Origin: Mesorhizobium hawassense
GTDB lineage: Bacteria; Pseudomonadota; Alphaproteobacteria; Rhizobiales; Rhizobiaceae
Length of the DNA: 64,000 nt
Direction of reading: 5' to 3'
Assembly (NCBI RefSeq): GCF_003289945.1
Contig: NZ_QMBP01000002.1
Coordinates: forward strand, 248,001-312,000
Part shown: one piece after another, positions 41,245 through 50,368 of the stretch
Layout of the letters: every line of letters begins with the position of its first letter
How positions within the stretch are numbered: the first letter of the stretch is position 1
Translations under genes and position numbers: made by a program
Notes under the pieces: generated by a model
Databases searched by the model: none
Seen by the model: only the letters and a program-made list of their open reading frames with translations
What the model was told of the DNA's origin: nothing

Positions 41245-41883
41245 ATGACCAGCAAGACCGAAAAGCTCCTGTCGCTTCTCAACGGTCAGCCGGTTATCCC
41301 GGTGCTCAAGATCGCCAATGTCGCGGATGCCGTGCCGCTCGCCCGCGCTTTGTCGCGTGGCGGCTTGCGGGCCATCGAGATCACGCTGCGCACCGCCGAT
41401 GCGCTGAAGGCGATCCGCCGCGTGGCCGCCGAGGTCGAGGAAGCGATCGTCGGCGCCGGCACCATTCTCGATGCCAGGCAGTTCGACGAAGCAGCCCGCG
41501 CCGGCTCGAAGTTCATCGTCAGTCCCGGCATCACCAGCCAGCTTCTCGACGCAGCCAAGGACAGCCCGGTGCCGCTGCTGCCCGGCGCCATCACACCCGG
41601 CGAGATCATGACTGCCCGCGAGGCCGGCCTGCGCTTCCTGAAATTCTTCCCGGCCGAGCAGTCCGGCGGCATTGCGTCGCTGAAGGCCTTCGCCTCGCCG
41701 CTCGCCGACGTGAAATTCTGCCCGACCGGCGGCATTACCGCCAAGAACGCCGCCGACTATTTGAGCCTGCCCAATGTCATCTGCGTCGGCGGCTCCTGGG
41801 TGGCCCCGGACGATCTCATCAAGGCCGGCAAGTGGGACGAGATCGAAGCGCTGGCGCGTGAGGCGAGCAAGCTCGCCAAATAG
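41245..41883 (+). CDS. eda: 2-dehydro-3-deoxyphosphogluconate (KDPG) aldolase
   Basis: Cleaves KDPG to pyruvate and glyceraldehyde 3-phosphate in the Entner-Doudoroff pathway. It has 212 residues with GGAGA before the ATG. Class I aldolase features are the catalytic Glu in GGLRAIEITLRTADAL (residue about 46), VGAGTILDARQFDEA, the Schiff-base lysine in RFLKFFPAEQSGG (residue about 133), and phosphate-binding KFCPTGGIT and VGGSWVAP. The homologous galactonate aldolase DgoA is possible but the FFPAE and CPTGG motifs favour Eda. Not next to edd or zwf. Confidence 0.92.
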   Translation: MTSKTEKLLSLLNGQPVIPVLKIANVADAVPLARALSRGGLRAIEITLRTADALKAIRRVAAEVEEAIVGAGTILDARQFDEAARAGSKFIVSPGITSQLLDAAKDSPVPLLPGAITPGEIMTAREAGLRFLKFFPAEQSGGIASLKAFASPLADVKFCPTGGITAKNAADYLSLPNVICVGGSWVAPDDLIKAGKWDEIEALAREASKLAK

Positions 41884-41895
41884 CTTGAGCTGATT

Positions 41896-42645
41896 TCACC
41901 AGGGCAGCGGGCCGTTCTCATCGAAGTAGCCGCCCGTGGGCCAGCCGGCCTCCAGCGTCGCCAACCGCACGATGATTCCGGCCGCCTGCTGCACCGTGCG
42001 GCCGCCTCTATGCGCGTTGAGGTCCGTCGCGGTGTAGCCGGGAGCGGCCGCGTTGACCATGATGCCGCGCGGCGCGAGTTCCCGGGCGAAGGCCAGCGTT
42101 ATGGCGTTGAGCGCCGTCTTCGAGCTGCCATAGCCCATCACGTTGGGCGACTGGCTGTTGCCGGACGCCCGGGCCAGCGATCCGAGATAGCTGCTTACCA
42201 TGACGATGCGGGCGGCGGGCGATGCCAGCAGCAGCGGTAGGAACGCTTGGGTGACCCGCACCGGCCCGAAGACGTTGACGTCATAAGTGGCTTTCATATC
42301 CGCGACATCTTCCCGGCTCGGCGGTCGCTCATAGCGGCCGTCCGGGCCAAGCGCGTCGACATAGCCGGGAGCGATGCCGGCATTGTTGACCAGCGCATCC
42401 AGGCCGGGCGCCCGTGCTGCCACCGCTTTGGCCGCGGCCGCAACGCTGTCGTCGCTGGCGACGTCGAGCTCGAGCCACTCGACGTCGAGTCCTTCGCCGC
42501 GCAGGGCTTGCGCCGCGGCCTCGCCGCGCTCGGCGTCGCGAGCTCCAAGCCAGACTTTGAAGCCTACCGCCGCCAGCCGCCGGGCGGTCTCGAGGCCGAC
42601 ACCCTTATTGGCGCCGGTTACCAGCGCGTTCTTCTGCGTCGTCAT
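41896..42645 (-). CDS. Short-chain dehydrogenase/reductase
   Basis: A 249-residue SDR: TGANKGVGLETARRLAAVG (cofactor loop GxxxGxG), DALVNNAGIAPG (NNAG), and active site VMVSSYLGSLARASGN then MGYGSSKTALNA (YxxxK). It resembles carbonyl reductase-like SDRs with the ANKGVG variant. It lies divergent to the AraC-type regulator 173 bases away, an arrangement typical of an AraC-controlled reductase for stress aldehydes. Substrate not known. Confidence 0.87.
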   Translation of the reverse strand: MTTQKNALVTGANKGVGLETARRLAAVGFKVWLGARDAERGEAAAQALRGEGLDVEWLELDVASDDSVAAAAKAVAARAPGLDALVNNAGIAPGYVDALGPDGRYERPPSREDVADMKATYDVNVFGPVRVTQAFLPLLLASPAARIVMVSSYLGSLARASGNSQSPNVMGYGSSKTALNAITLAFARELAPRGIMVNAAAPGYTATDLNAHRGGRTVQQAAGIIVRLATLEAGWPTGGYFDENGPLPW

Positions 42646-42818
42646 TTCCAGGTCTCCTGTTTGGTGCCCCAGAGATGACGTGAGCCGGCCCGCTTTGCGC
42701 GCCCGAAGCTCTCATGCTCTTGCCTAATCCTCTCAGGTGCGCGCACTTGCGCGTCACCAGGTGCGCGCTTCGGCGCCCATTGGTTGCGCGGCCTGCAGGG
42801 ATCGCTCATGTTGAAACG

Positions 42819-43712
42819 ATGAATGAAATCCTGCAGGAATTGATTGCGATGGTCGGCCGCCATGCGCGCGGACGGCGGACGAAGACGGCCATTCCGCGCG
42901 TTACGATCGGCCGCAGCGAGATTCCGACGCCGCCGCTGCCCGAGCTTTGCCAGCCGACCACGCTGTTCGTCCTGCAGGGAACCAAAACGGTGTTGATCGG
43001 CGACCGCACGCTTGCCTATGGCGGCGGCAGCTACTTCGTCTATGCGGTCGAGACGCCCGCCACCAGCCAGTTGATCGAGGCGAGCATCGCACGGCCTTAC
43101 ACGGCCATCGCCTTCGCGATCGATACCGAGCTGATCGCCGGTTTGCTTATCGACCATGGAGCGGCGTTCAATGGCGACAGCTTCGTGACCAGCCGGGTCG
43201 ATGATGAGTTGCTCGACGCCTGGCGCCGTATGTTGCGGCTACTCGACAAGCCGGCCGAGATTCCGGTTCTCGCGCCCCTGCTCGAGCGCGAGATCGCGTT
43301 CCGCTTGTTGCAAGGCCCACAAGGCGAGAAGCTGCGTCAGCTGGCGCGCGCCGACGGGCGTCTGTCGCAGATCCGGCGCGCCACCGCCTGGATCCGCGCG
43401 CATTACAATGAGCCGATCGACGTCACCCAACTGGCCGAGCTGTCGCATATGAGCAACGCCGCCTTTCATCGCCACTTCAAGGCGGCGACGGCCATGAGCC
43501 CGATCCAATATCAAAAGCAGCTTCGTCTATTGGAGGCGCGCCATCTGCTGATCGCGAAGCCGGGCAACGCCGCGCAGGTTGCTTTCACTGTCGGTTATGA
43601 AAGCGCGTCGCAGTTCAGCCGCGAATATGCGCGCCAGTTCGGTCTGCCGCCCGCGCGTGATGCCGCGCGGCTTCTGGCAAAGGGCGAAGCGCTCACATTG
43701 GAAATCGACTGA
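42819..43712 (+). CDS. AraC-family transcriptional regulator (AraC_N type)
   Basis: A 297-residue regulator; the ATG at 42819 is favoured as earlier frame sequence is not conserved-looking. The N-terminal AraC_N (PF06719) effector domain spans about 20-170 (LCQPTTLFVLQGTKTVLIGD). The two C-terminal helix-turn-helix motifs are DVTQLAELSHMSNAAFHRHF and AAQVAFTVGYESASQFSREY. E. coli YqhC has this architecture and senses aldehydes. The divergent SDR is the probable target. Confidence 0.88.
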   Translation: MNEILQELIAMVGRHARGRRTKTAIPRVTIGRSEIPTPPLPELCQPTTLFVLQGTKTVLIGDRTLAYGGGSYFVYAVETPATSQLIEASIARPYTAIAFAIDTELIAGLLIDHGAAFNGDSFVTSRVDDELLDAWRRMLRLLDKPAEIPVLAPLLEREIAFRLLQGPQGEKLRQLARADGRLSQIRRATAWIRAHYNEPIDVTQLAELSHMSNAAFHRHFKAATAMSPIQYQKQLRLLEARHLLIAKPGNAAQVAFTVGYESASQFSREYARQFGLPPARDAARLLAKGEALTLEID

Positions 43713-43716
43713 GCAT

Positions 43717-43747
43717 GAAAAACCCGGCCGGCTGGCGCCGACCGGGT
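43717..43747 (-). terminator. Terminator for the small His-rich secreted protein
   Basis: ACCCGG (43722-43727) and CCGGGT (43742-43747) with inner CGGC/GCCG form a stem. On the minus strand it is followed by GTTTTTC (43722-43716). It sits between the AraC gene end and the convergent small gene. Confidence 0.6.
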
Positions 43748-43769
43748 GCTTATACGCCTGAAAACGCGA

Positions 43770-43968
43770 TTACTTGCAGACCCTGACCTTCTCGGTCACC
43801 TTGTGATGATTGCGCCAATGCGTGACCCAAGGCGGTCTTGCAGTGGTGGTCGACGTGCATGTGGTGGTGGCGATGGTTGTCAACGATGACGGTTTGCGCC
43901 TGCGTCGGTGCAATGGCCGCGAAAACCGTTGCCAGTGCGATAGCGGACGCCAATAGAACTTTCCTCAT
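43770..43968 (-). pseudogene. Small His-rich secreted protein, apparently frameshifted
   Basis: From the ATG at 43968 the frame gives a clean signal peptide (LLASAIALATVFAAIAPTQAQ) and a His-rich stretch ending in DHHCKTAL. After that the annotated frame loses sense and stops at 43750. In the next frame the sequence continues VTHWRNHHKVTEKVRVCK and stops at 43770. That ending, with a second Cys, is typical of small rhizobial secreted proteins of about 65 residues. A one-base change near 43825-43832 (within CCCAAGG on the plus strand) would restore it. It may be a real mutation or a sequencing error. Confidence 0.6.
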
Positions 43969-44075
43969 GAATATCCCCAGTTTGGAACGAACGCCGCCTA
44001 ACCCGCCAAAGGTGTAAGCCGTTCCTTCTTCACGAGAAAGTTTAGCCAGCGTGATCCCCGGATCGTGCCCGCTTC

Positions 44076-44149
44076 TGGTTCCCGCTCATGGATTCGAACC
44101 ACGATTCACGCCTTCAAAGGGCGCTGTCCTACCATTAGACGAAGCGGGA
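44076..44149 (-). tRNA. tRNA-Gln (anticodon UUG)
   Basis: Folds as a full cloverleaf on the minus strand. The acceptor stem is TCCCGCT with AGCGGGA, the D-stem GTCT/GGAC, the anticodon stem GCGCC/GGCGT with loop CTTTGAA (anticodon TTG), and the T-stem CGTGG/CCATG with loop TTCGAAT. The CCA end is encoded (44078-44076). The UUG anticodon reads CAA/CAG, so glutamine. It is 74 bases long with no intron. Confidence 0.9.
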
Positions 44150-44181
44150 AGGCCGAGCGTTCAGATAGGCCGTCGAGGAAG

Positions 44182-44220
44182 AAAAACAAAAAAGCCCGCG
44201 TTGTCGTCCAGCGCGGCTTT
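44182..44220 (-). terminator. Rho-independent terminator for the DUF882 gene
   Basis: Minus strand: AAAGCCGCG pairs with CGCGGGCTTT (one bulge), followed by TTTTTTGTTTTT. It lies 19 bases beyond the DUF882 stop and before the tRNA gene on the same strand. Confidence 0.75.
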
Positions 44221-44238
44221 GGCTGTCCGACAGGATCG

Positions 44239-46092
44239 CTATTTCGTCTGGAAACGGGCGACCGACAGGAACTTGACCGCGTTGCCGCTGAAGCGGCTGG
44301 CATCTTGCATCTCGCCATCCGGTTGGAAGCCGGCCGTGTACACCTCGCTCGGCGCCGTATGCACGATGTTGTAGGCATAGCGCGGTGCCGTCGTCGGGTC
44401 GGAAACCGAGGCAATGTTCACGCCGCTGCCCAGCGCCCAGCGCGCGGCCTGCGGCGGCGCAGCCACAACCATCGCCTTGGGTCCCGGCTTCAGATCGTGG
44501 GCTGAAGCTCTGGACTCCTTGGGCGTCGTCTTCACGCCGCCGCCGATCGCCTGTGCGGGATCGCTGCCTGCCGGGAGAGCGGCGATGGCCTGGCGCGGCG
44601 AGGCCGCGTCGACGCCCGCCGGGTCGTTGAAGGCCGAGCGCGGTTCCGGTTGCGTCAGCGACGCAAGCTGGTATTCGGCGCCGGCGCCACCGGCCTCTAC
44701 GGTGGCATTGGCCTGTTCGAGAACGGCCTTGACCTCATCCTGCTTGCCGGGCTGCGGTCTCGCCGTCGGCAGCACCGAGAAAGCGTCGGTCGCGCTCTTG
44801 TCCTGCTGAGCCGTGTCCGCCAGCGCCAGAAGCACATTTTGATCCTTCGACGCCAGTTCGGCCGGCGTCGAACGGTCAGGACGCCAGGTCGGCAGAGGGA
44901 TGTTGTTGACAGCCACCTGCGCCGGATCGGTGCTCGCGGCGTCTGCAGCGCTGGCCGTGCCGAACGGAACCTTGTCCGGCGCGGACGCCTGAGCCGTCGC
45001 AACCGCCTGCTCCGTCGTCGCCGAGGCATCGGCCATGGCGAACGGCACGTTCTGCGGCGCCTGCTGGCCGACATCGACCTTCGGCCGCGGCGCAAAATCG
45101 GGCAGCGGGACCTCCTTGGGCGGCAGCGCGGCGATGATCGTCTCCGGCGAATCCTGCTGCGGTTCCGAATCGTCGGCGCTGTCATCCGCGATCTGCGGGA
45201 TGCTGGCGCGCTTGGCATCCTTCGGCGAAACGATCGCGATGCCCGGCAGGTTGCTGCTGCGGGCCGTGGCGGCGCTGGCGACCTGGACCTGCTTCACGGT
45301 CTTCTGTTGCGGCGCCGGCGCACTCTCGTCGGCATCGTCGTCCGCCTCGTCGGCGCCGCCGCCGAACCAGGAGAACAGGCCGCCGGACCGCTTGGTCGAG
45401 CCGCCGGCGCTGGCCAGTTCGATATTCGGCGTGCCGGAGCCCTTACGAGCCTGGTAAGCGGCCATCGCCTGCTCATAGCCAGGCAGCGGCCGGCCGTCGC
45501 TCGGCACATGCAGCGTCTTGCCATTGGGGAACAGGCTGACCAGTTCCTGACGGCTGATGCCCGGCCAGTGGCGCACATTGCCGACATCCATATGCACGAA
45601 GGGCGAACCGGAGGTCGGATAATAGCCGACGCCGCCGCCCTGCATCTTGAGGCCGATGTTGCGCAGCTTCTTCAGCGGCACGCCGGGAATGTAGAAGTCC
45701 ATCGCCTTGCCGAGCATATGCTGGCTTTTCTCGGCGACACCCCGGCTGCGCGAGCGCAACAGCGCGTTGGTCGACGGCGAACGATAGCCGCAGACGACCT
45801 GGATGTAGTCCGTTGCGCCGGCTTCACGATAGGCTTCCCAAACCAGATCGAGCAGCCGCGGGTCCATCTTCGTCGGCTCGTTGCGGCGCCAGTCGCGCAG
45901 GATGATGTTGATCTTGCGCAGGCCTTCCGGATCGTAGCGGCCGTTACGCTTATAGACGATCTCGGCCTTCTCGTGCGTGTGCAGGTGATAGAGCTTGAGC
46001 GTACGAACTTCCGCCCTGGCGCCCGACGACGCCGCGGACAGGAACCCGACAGCCAAAATCACGAACGTCAGCCACCTCGGCCAGACGCTCAT
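44239..46092 (-). CDS. DUF882/YcbK-family peptidase-like protein with long disordered C-terminal region
   Basis: A 617-residue exported protein. The ATG at 46092 gives a signal peptide (WLTFVILAVGFLSAASSGARA). Residues about 30-200 form the DUF882 domain (M15-related, peptidoglycan hydrolase fold): YIQVVCGYRSPSTNALLRSR, KSQHMLGKAMDFYIPGVPL with the zinc-type HxxGxAxD, and GSPFVHMDVGNVRHW with the second His pair. The rest, about 400 residues, is Ala/Pro/Thr-rich and low in complexity, repeating segments such as LPTWRPDRSTPAE. Likely a cell-wall modifying enzyme with a tail that spans the periplasm; the tail's job is unknown. Confidence 0.8.
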   Translation of the reverse strand: MSVWPRWLTFVILAVGFLSAASSGARAEVRTLKLYHLHTHEKAEIVYKRNGRYDPEGLRKINIILRDWRRNEPTKMDPRLLDLVWEAYREAGATDYIQVVCGYRSPSTNALLRSRSRGVAEKSQHMLGKAMDFYIPGVPLKKLRNIGLKMQGGGVGYYPTSGSPFVHMDVGNVRHWPGISRQELVSLFPNGKTLHVPSDGRPLPGYEQAMAAYQARKGSGTPNIELASAGGSTKRSGGLFSWFGGGADEADDDADESAPAPQQKTVKQVQVASAATARSSNLPGIAIVSPKDAKRASIPQIADDSADDSEPQQDSPETIIAALPPKEVPLPDFAPRPKVDVGQQAPQNVPFAMADASATTEQAVATAQASAPDKVPFGTASAADAASTDPAQVAVNNIPLPTWRPDRSTPAELASKDQNVLLALADTAQQDKSATDAFSVLPTARPQPGKQDEVKAVLEQANATVEAGGAGAEYQLASLTQPEPRSAFNDPAGVDAASPRQAIAALPAGSDPAQAIGGGVKTTPKESRASAHDLKPGPKAMVVAAPPQAARWALGSGVNIASVSDPTTAPRYAYNIVHTAPSEVYTAGFQPDGEMQDASRFSGNAVKFLSVARFQTK

Positions 46093-46471
46093 GTGAAAAT
46101 GCCGCCCGTTTTTGTGTCGTTCGACTTTGTTCAAACCAAATGGCCTTGCAGGCTGCCGTTTGTCCCCGGATTTGACCAAACGGATGTGTCGCTTTCACAT
46201 CCGAATATCGATCCTAATGGTTAATCATCGTTTATTGAAGCCGAAATGCGGTAACACCGTGGCGATATCCCGTCAAAAATGATGCACGGCATTTCGTGGT
46301 AAACCGCTGGTTTAGATCAAGAATCCGGCTTCGGCCAGAACACGATCTGTTACCGTTAGCGTTAATGCGTGATCCGCGGCAAGCCCAACCGCTGAAAACC
46401 TTGGATTTTCACGTCAATAGCGACAATTTGACTCGGATTTTAGGCGGACGGGGTGGTTCGAGACTTGCCTG
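46093..46471. other. 379-base intergenic region with one hairpin (46181-46203)
   Basis: Between the sigma-54 regulator stop and the DUF882 start, both on the minus strand. It contains an inverted repeat CGGATGTG (46181-46188) and CACATCCG (46196-46203), eight perfect pairs around seven bases, about 90 bases before the DUF882 ATG, possibly an operator. The rest is AT-richer and probably holds the promoter. No gene seen. Confidence 0.45.
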
Positions 46472-48019
46472 TCAGGATGCCAGCCGGTCGACGCGGCCAG
46501 CTTCAGGATCAATGCCATATTCCTTCAACTTGCGGTAGAGAGTCGAGCGGCCGATACCCAACCGGCGCGCGACTTCGCTCATTTGGCCGTTATAATGGTC
46601 GATCGCAAGCTTGATCATTTCGAGCTCGACGTCCGCCAGCGCCCGCACATTACCGCGCTCGTCGAGCGCCAGAAGCGTGCCGAACCGCGGCTGCAGCCTG
46701 GCTGGCGCCGCGCCGTCGGAAAGGGCAGGCCTTGTTGCATCGGCAACCGTCTCGTCCGTCCGCGGGAATGCGTCTGCAATCGTTTCGGCGATGGCGGATT
46801 CCGGTTCGACTTCGAGATCTATGGTTCCTTCCACCTGCGCCCGGATCTGCGGGAATTCCTCTTCGGTGAGCACATCGCCTTCGGCAAGCACCGACGCCCT
46901 GAACACCGCATTTTCCAGTTGCCGTATGTTGCCCGGCCAGTCATAGGCCTGCAGCATGGCAAGCGCCTTGGCCGAAATTCCGTTGAGGCGGCGGCGCGGA
47001 TCGGCCGGCGCGACCTTTTCCATGAAATGCCGGACCAAGTGGGGAATGTCATCGCGGCGGTCGCGCAGCGGCGGCACGAAGATCGGGTAGACGTTCAGCC
47101 GGTAGAACAGGTCCTCGCGGAACTTGCCGTCCTTGACCTGCTGCAAAAGGTTCCGATGCGTGGCCGAGATCAACCTTATGTCGACCTTGACGGTCGAGCG
47201 GCCGCCGACAGGATCGACCTCGCCTTCCTGCACGGCGCGCAACAGCTTGACCTGAACGTCGAGCGGCAGATCGCCGATCTCGTCGAGGAACAGCGTGCCG
47301 GAATTCGCCTCGACGAATTTGCCGGTGTGCTTGTCGGTAGCGCCGGTGAAGGAACCTTTCTCGTGGCCGAACAGGATCGATTCGACGAGATTGTCGGGTA
47401 TCGCGCCGCAATTGACGGTGACGAACGGCTTCGAGCGGCGGTCGCCGCTGCCCTGGATGGCGCGCGCCACCAGTTCCTTGCCGACGCCGGACTCGCCCTC
47501 GATCAGGATCGGGATGTTGGAGGCGGCCGCCTTCTGGCCGAGGCGTATCACCCGGTCCATCGCCGGGCTGCGCGTGATCATGTCCTTGAAGGTGAGATGG
47601 CCACCGCCGCGTCGCCGCGACGCGCGCTTCATCTCGTCCTCGACGGCCTCGACCTTGAGCGCGTTGGAGATCGCGGTCTGCAGCCTGTCGGGCGACGCCG
47701 GCTTGACGACGAAGTCGAAGGCGCCGTGCCGCATCGCCGAGACGACGGTTTCGATGCCGCCTTGAGCCGTCTGGACGATGACGGGAATGTTGATGGCGCG
47801 TTCGCGCATCGCCTTCAGCACGCCGATCCCGTCGAGACCGGGCATGACGAGGTCGAGAATGACGACGGAAACCTCTCGGGCGTTCGGCCCGTCGAGCACG
47901 TCGAGGCCGGCATTGCCGCTGTCGGTGACGATCGCGGTATGGCCGAACTTGGTCACCGCGGCCTCGACCAGCCTGCGTTGCACCGGATCGTCATCGACTA
48001 TGAGTATGGAACCTGTCAT
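46472..48019 (-). CDS. NtrC-family sigma-54-dependent response regulator
   Basis: A 515-residue activator. The receiver domain (1-120) has LIVDDDPVQRRLVEAAV (acidic pocket), phosphoacceptor Asp in VVILDLVMPGLDGIGV and Lys in FVVKPASP. The AAA+ domain has Walker A GESGVGKELVARAI, the loop HEKGSFTGATDK, Walker B TLFLDEIGDLP, and the arginine-finger and sensor region. The loop reads GSFTGA where GAFTGA is the norm, a tolerated variant. The Fis-type HTH is at the C-terminus (MSEVARRLGIGRSTLYRKLK). No sensor kinase gene is adjacent, so it is an orphan in this window. Start at the ATG at 48019. Confidence 0.9.
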   Translation of the reverse strand: MTGSILIVDDDPVQRRLVEAAVTKFGHTAIVTDSGNAGLDVLDGPNAREVSVVILDLVMPGLDGIGVLKAMRERAINIPVIVQTAQGGIETVVSAMRHGAFDFVVKPASPDRLQTAISNALKVEAVEDEMKRASRRRGGGHLTFKDMITRSPAMDRVIRLGQKAAASNIPILIEGESGVGKELVARAIQGSGDRRSKPFVTVNCGAIPDNLVESILFGHEKGSFTGATDKHTGKFVEANSGTLFLDEIGDLPLDVQVKLLRAVQEGEVDPVGGRSTVKVDIRLISATHRNLLQQVKDGKFREDLFYRLNVYPIFVPPLRDRRDDIPHLVRHFMEKVAPADPRRRLNGISAKALAMLQAYDWPGNIRQLENAVFRASVLAEGDVLTEEEFPQIRAQVEGTIDLEVEPESAIAETIADAFPRTDETVADATRPALSDGAAPARLQPRFGTLLALDERGNVRALADVELEMIKLAIDHYNGQMSEVARRLGIGRSTLYRKLKEYGIDPEAGRVDRLAS

Positions 48020-48178
48020 GACTGCTTGAGTTGTCCGCCCGAGAAAATCCCCATGGATCATCTTGGCACAGGGTTCTAAATAAGGTTTCAAAAAACCCGG
48101 TGAACGAATTCCTTAGGATTTGACCGGCTTCTCCTTTCCCTTTGATTCTGGCTCCTGGTTCAAAAAAAGGTATCGTTG

Positions 48179-50017
48179 ATGCGCATGATGTTTGGTCAGC
48201 GGCTTGCCGCGACGTCGTCCGGACTGGGCGCGGCGGAGCTTGGCGACCTGCCGGAGTGGAATCTCGCCGATCTCTATTCCGGCATGGAAGCGCCGGAACT
48301 GAAGCGCGACATCGCCAAGGCGGCGAGCGACGCCATCGCCTTCGAAACCCGCTGGAAAGGTACCCTCGCCACGGAAGCCGGGCGCGGCGCCGCCGGCCGG
48401 CTGGGCGAAGCGCTGAAAACCTATGAGGCGCTCGAGGAACTGATCGGCCGCATCGTCTCCTATGCCGGCCTCGTCTATGCCGGCAACACCGCAGATCCGC
48501 AACGCGCCAAGCTCTATGGCGACGTCCAGGAAAAGATGACGGATGCCAGCGCCCATCTCCTGTTCTTCGCGCTCGAACTCAACCTGATCGACGATGCGGC
48601 GATCGAGAGCGCTTTGGCCGCCGACAAGGCCTTTGGCCACTACCGGCCCTGGGTGCTCGATCTCAGGAAGGACAAGCCCTACCAGCTCGAGGACCGCGTC
48701 GAGCAATTGTTCCACGAAAAGTCGGTCACCGGGCGCGGCGCCTGGAACCGTCTGTTCGACGAGACGATGACCGACCTGCGCTTCGACATCGACGGCGAGG
48801 AGCTGACGCTGGAGCCGGCGCTGAACCGCTTGCAGGACGCCAATGGCGAGGTGCGCCGCCGTGCCTCCGAGGCGCTGGCTTCGACCTTCCGCAAGAACCT
48901 GCGCACCTTCACCCTCATCACCAACACGCTTGCCAAGGACAAGGAAATCTCCGACCGCTGGCGCGGTTTCCAGGATATCGCCGACTCGCGCCACCTCGCC
49001 AACCGTGTCGAACGCGATGTGGTCGACGCGCTGGCGGCTGCCGTGCGTGAGGCCTATCCGCGGCTGTCGCACCGCTATTACGCGATGAAGGCGCGCTGGC
49101 TCGGTATGGAGGTGATGAACCACTGGGACCGCAACGCGCCGCTGCCGGAGACGCCGCAGACGGTGATCCGCTGGGACGACGCCAGGGACACGGTGCTCTC
49201 CGCCTATCAGCGCTTCTCGCCGGACATGGCCGAAATCGCGCGCGGCTTTTTCGATCGCAGATGGATCGATGCGCCGGTACGGCCGGGCAAGTCGCCGGGC
49301 GCCTTCGCCCATCCGACGGTGCCGTCGGCGCATCCTTACGTGCTGCTCAACTACATGGGCAAGCCGCGCGATGTGATGACGCTGGCGCATGAACTTGGCC
49401 ATGGCGTCCACCAGGTGCTGGCTGCCGGCCAAGGCGCGCTGATGGCCTCGACGCCACTGACTTTGGCCGAAACAGCGTCGGTCTTCGGCGAGATGCTGAC
49501 CTTCCGCTCGCTTCTCGAGCAGACCGGCGACAAACGCGAGCGCAAAGCCATGCTGGCCCAGAAGGTCGAGGACATGATCAACACGGTCGTGCGCCAGATC
49601 GCCTTTTACGAATTCGAGCGCAAGGTGCATGCCGAGCGCAAGAATGGCGAGCTGACCTCGGATAGGCTCGGTGAATTCTGGCTGGAGGTCCAGGCCGAGA
49701 GCCTGGGGCCGGCGATCAAGCTGCGCGAGGGCTACGAGGTCTTCTGGACCTACATCCCGCACTTCATCCACTCGCCTTTCTACGTCTATGCCTATGCCTT
49801 CGGCGACTGCCTTGTGAACTCGCTCTACGCCGTCTACCAGAATGCCGAGCGCGGCTTCCAGGAGAAGTATTTCGAGATGCTGCGCGCCGGCGGCACGAAA
49901 CATCACTCCGAGCTTCTGGCGCCCTTCGGTCTCGACGCCACCGATCCTTCTTTCTGGCAGATCGGCCTCGGCGTGATCGGTTCGCTGATCGATGAATTGG
50001 AAGCGCTGGACAAGTGA
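48179..50017 (+). CDS. pepF: M3-family oligoendopeptidase F
   Basis: Cytoplasmic zinc metallopeptidase that cleaves oligopeptides. It has 612 residues; the ATG at 48179 follows AAGG by about eight bases (48185 is also possible). The N-terminal helical PepF domain starts near DLPEWNLADLYSGMEAPELK. The catalytic motif is MTLAHELGHGVHQVLA (HExxH, near residue 405), followed by the third ligand Glu in LTLAETASVFGEMLTF. The C-terminal SPFYVYAYAFGDCL segment is characteristic of the family. Divergent from the sigma-54 regulator gene. Confidence 0.92.
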   Translation: MRMMFGQRLAATSSGLGAAELGDLPEWNLADLYSGMEAPELKRDIAKAASDAIAFETRWKGTLATEAGRGAAGRLGEALKTYEALEELIGRIVSYAGLVYAGNTADPQRAKLYGDVQEKMTDASAHLLFFALELNLIDDAAIESALAADKAFGHYRPWVLDLRKDKPYQLEDRVEQLFHEKSVTGRGAWNRLFDETMTDLRFDIDGEELTLEPALNRLQDANGEVRRRASEALASTFRKNLRTFTLITNTLAKDKEISDRWRGFQDIADSRHLANRVERDVVDALAAAVREAYPRLSHRYYAMKARWLGMEVMNHWDRNAPLPETPQTVIRWDDARDTVLSAYQRFSPDMAEIARGFFDRRWIDAPVRPGKSPGAFAHPTVPSAHPYVLLNYMGKPRDVMTLAHELGHGVHQVLAAGQGALMASTPLTLAETASVFGEMLTFRSLLEQTGDKRERKAMLAQKVEDMINTVVRQIAFYEFERKVHAERKNGELTSDRLGEFWLEVQAESLGPAIKLREGYEVFWTYIPHFIHSPFYVYAYAFGDCLVNSLYAVYQNAERGFQEKYFEMLRAGGTKHHSELLAPFGLDATDPSFWQIGLGVIGSLIDELEALDK

Positions 50018-50368
50018 ACAGCAACGAAGCCTGCATCGGCAGCTATAGTTTAGCAAAGACGCATATTAGCCGAACTCTATTCTTGCCTAAATAGCTGTTC
50101 TTGAATAACTCTCCGGCGCATTTTCAACTGGCTTTCGACAGGCCATATGATAGCGTCCGGCCTCAAGCTCAGCCGGACGCATTGCGCAGGCCAGAGATGC
50201 CTGCCGCTCCGCTACGGCGAAAGCGATGATGGCCGTCGGTCCGGACAAGACCGAAACGCCGATGGCTCGATTGAAGCCGGCGGTTCCACTGAGCACGGAA
50301 CCTTTGACGATCCTTGGCGGCAAGCGCGCCCTCCCAGCCGCGGCCGACGGATCGGACTGGAGAGGGAA
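50018..50368. other. 351-base intergenic region, no gene seen
   Basis: Between pepF and the H3TH protein gene. An in-frame extension of the next gene back to 50147 exists, but its sequence is not protein-like, and GAGAGGG sits three bases before the ATG at 50369. The first 80 bases are AT-rich and probably hold a promoter. No repeat seen. Confidence 0.4.

Noticed and set aside
48113..50056. 647-codon minus-strand open frame
   Set aside because: Antisense to the certain oligoendopeptidase gene with intact HELGH motif.
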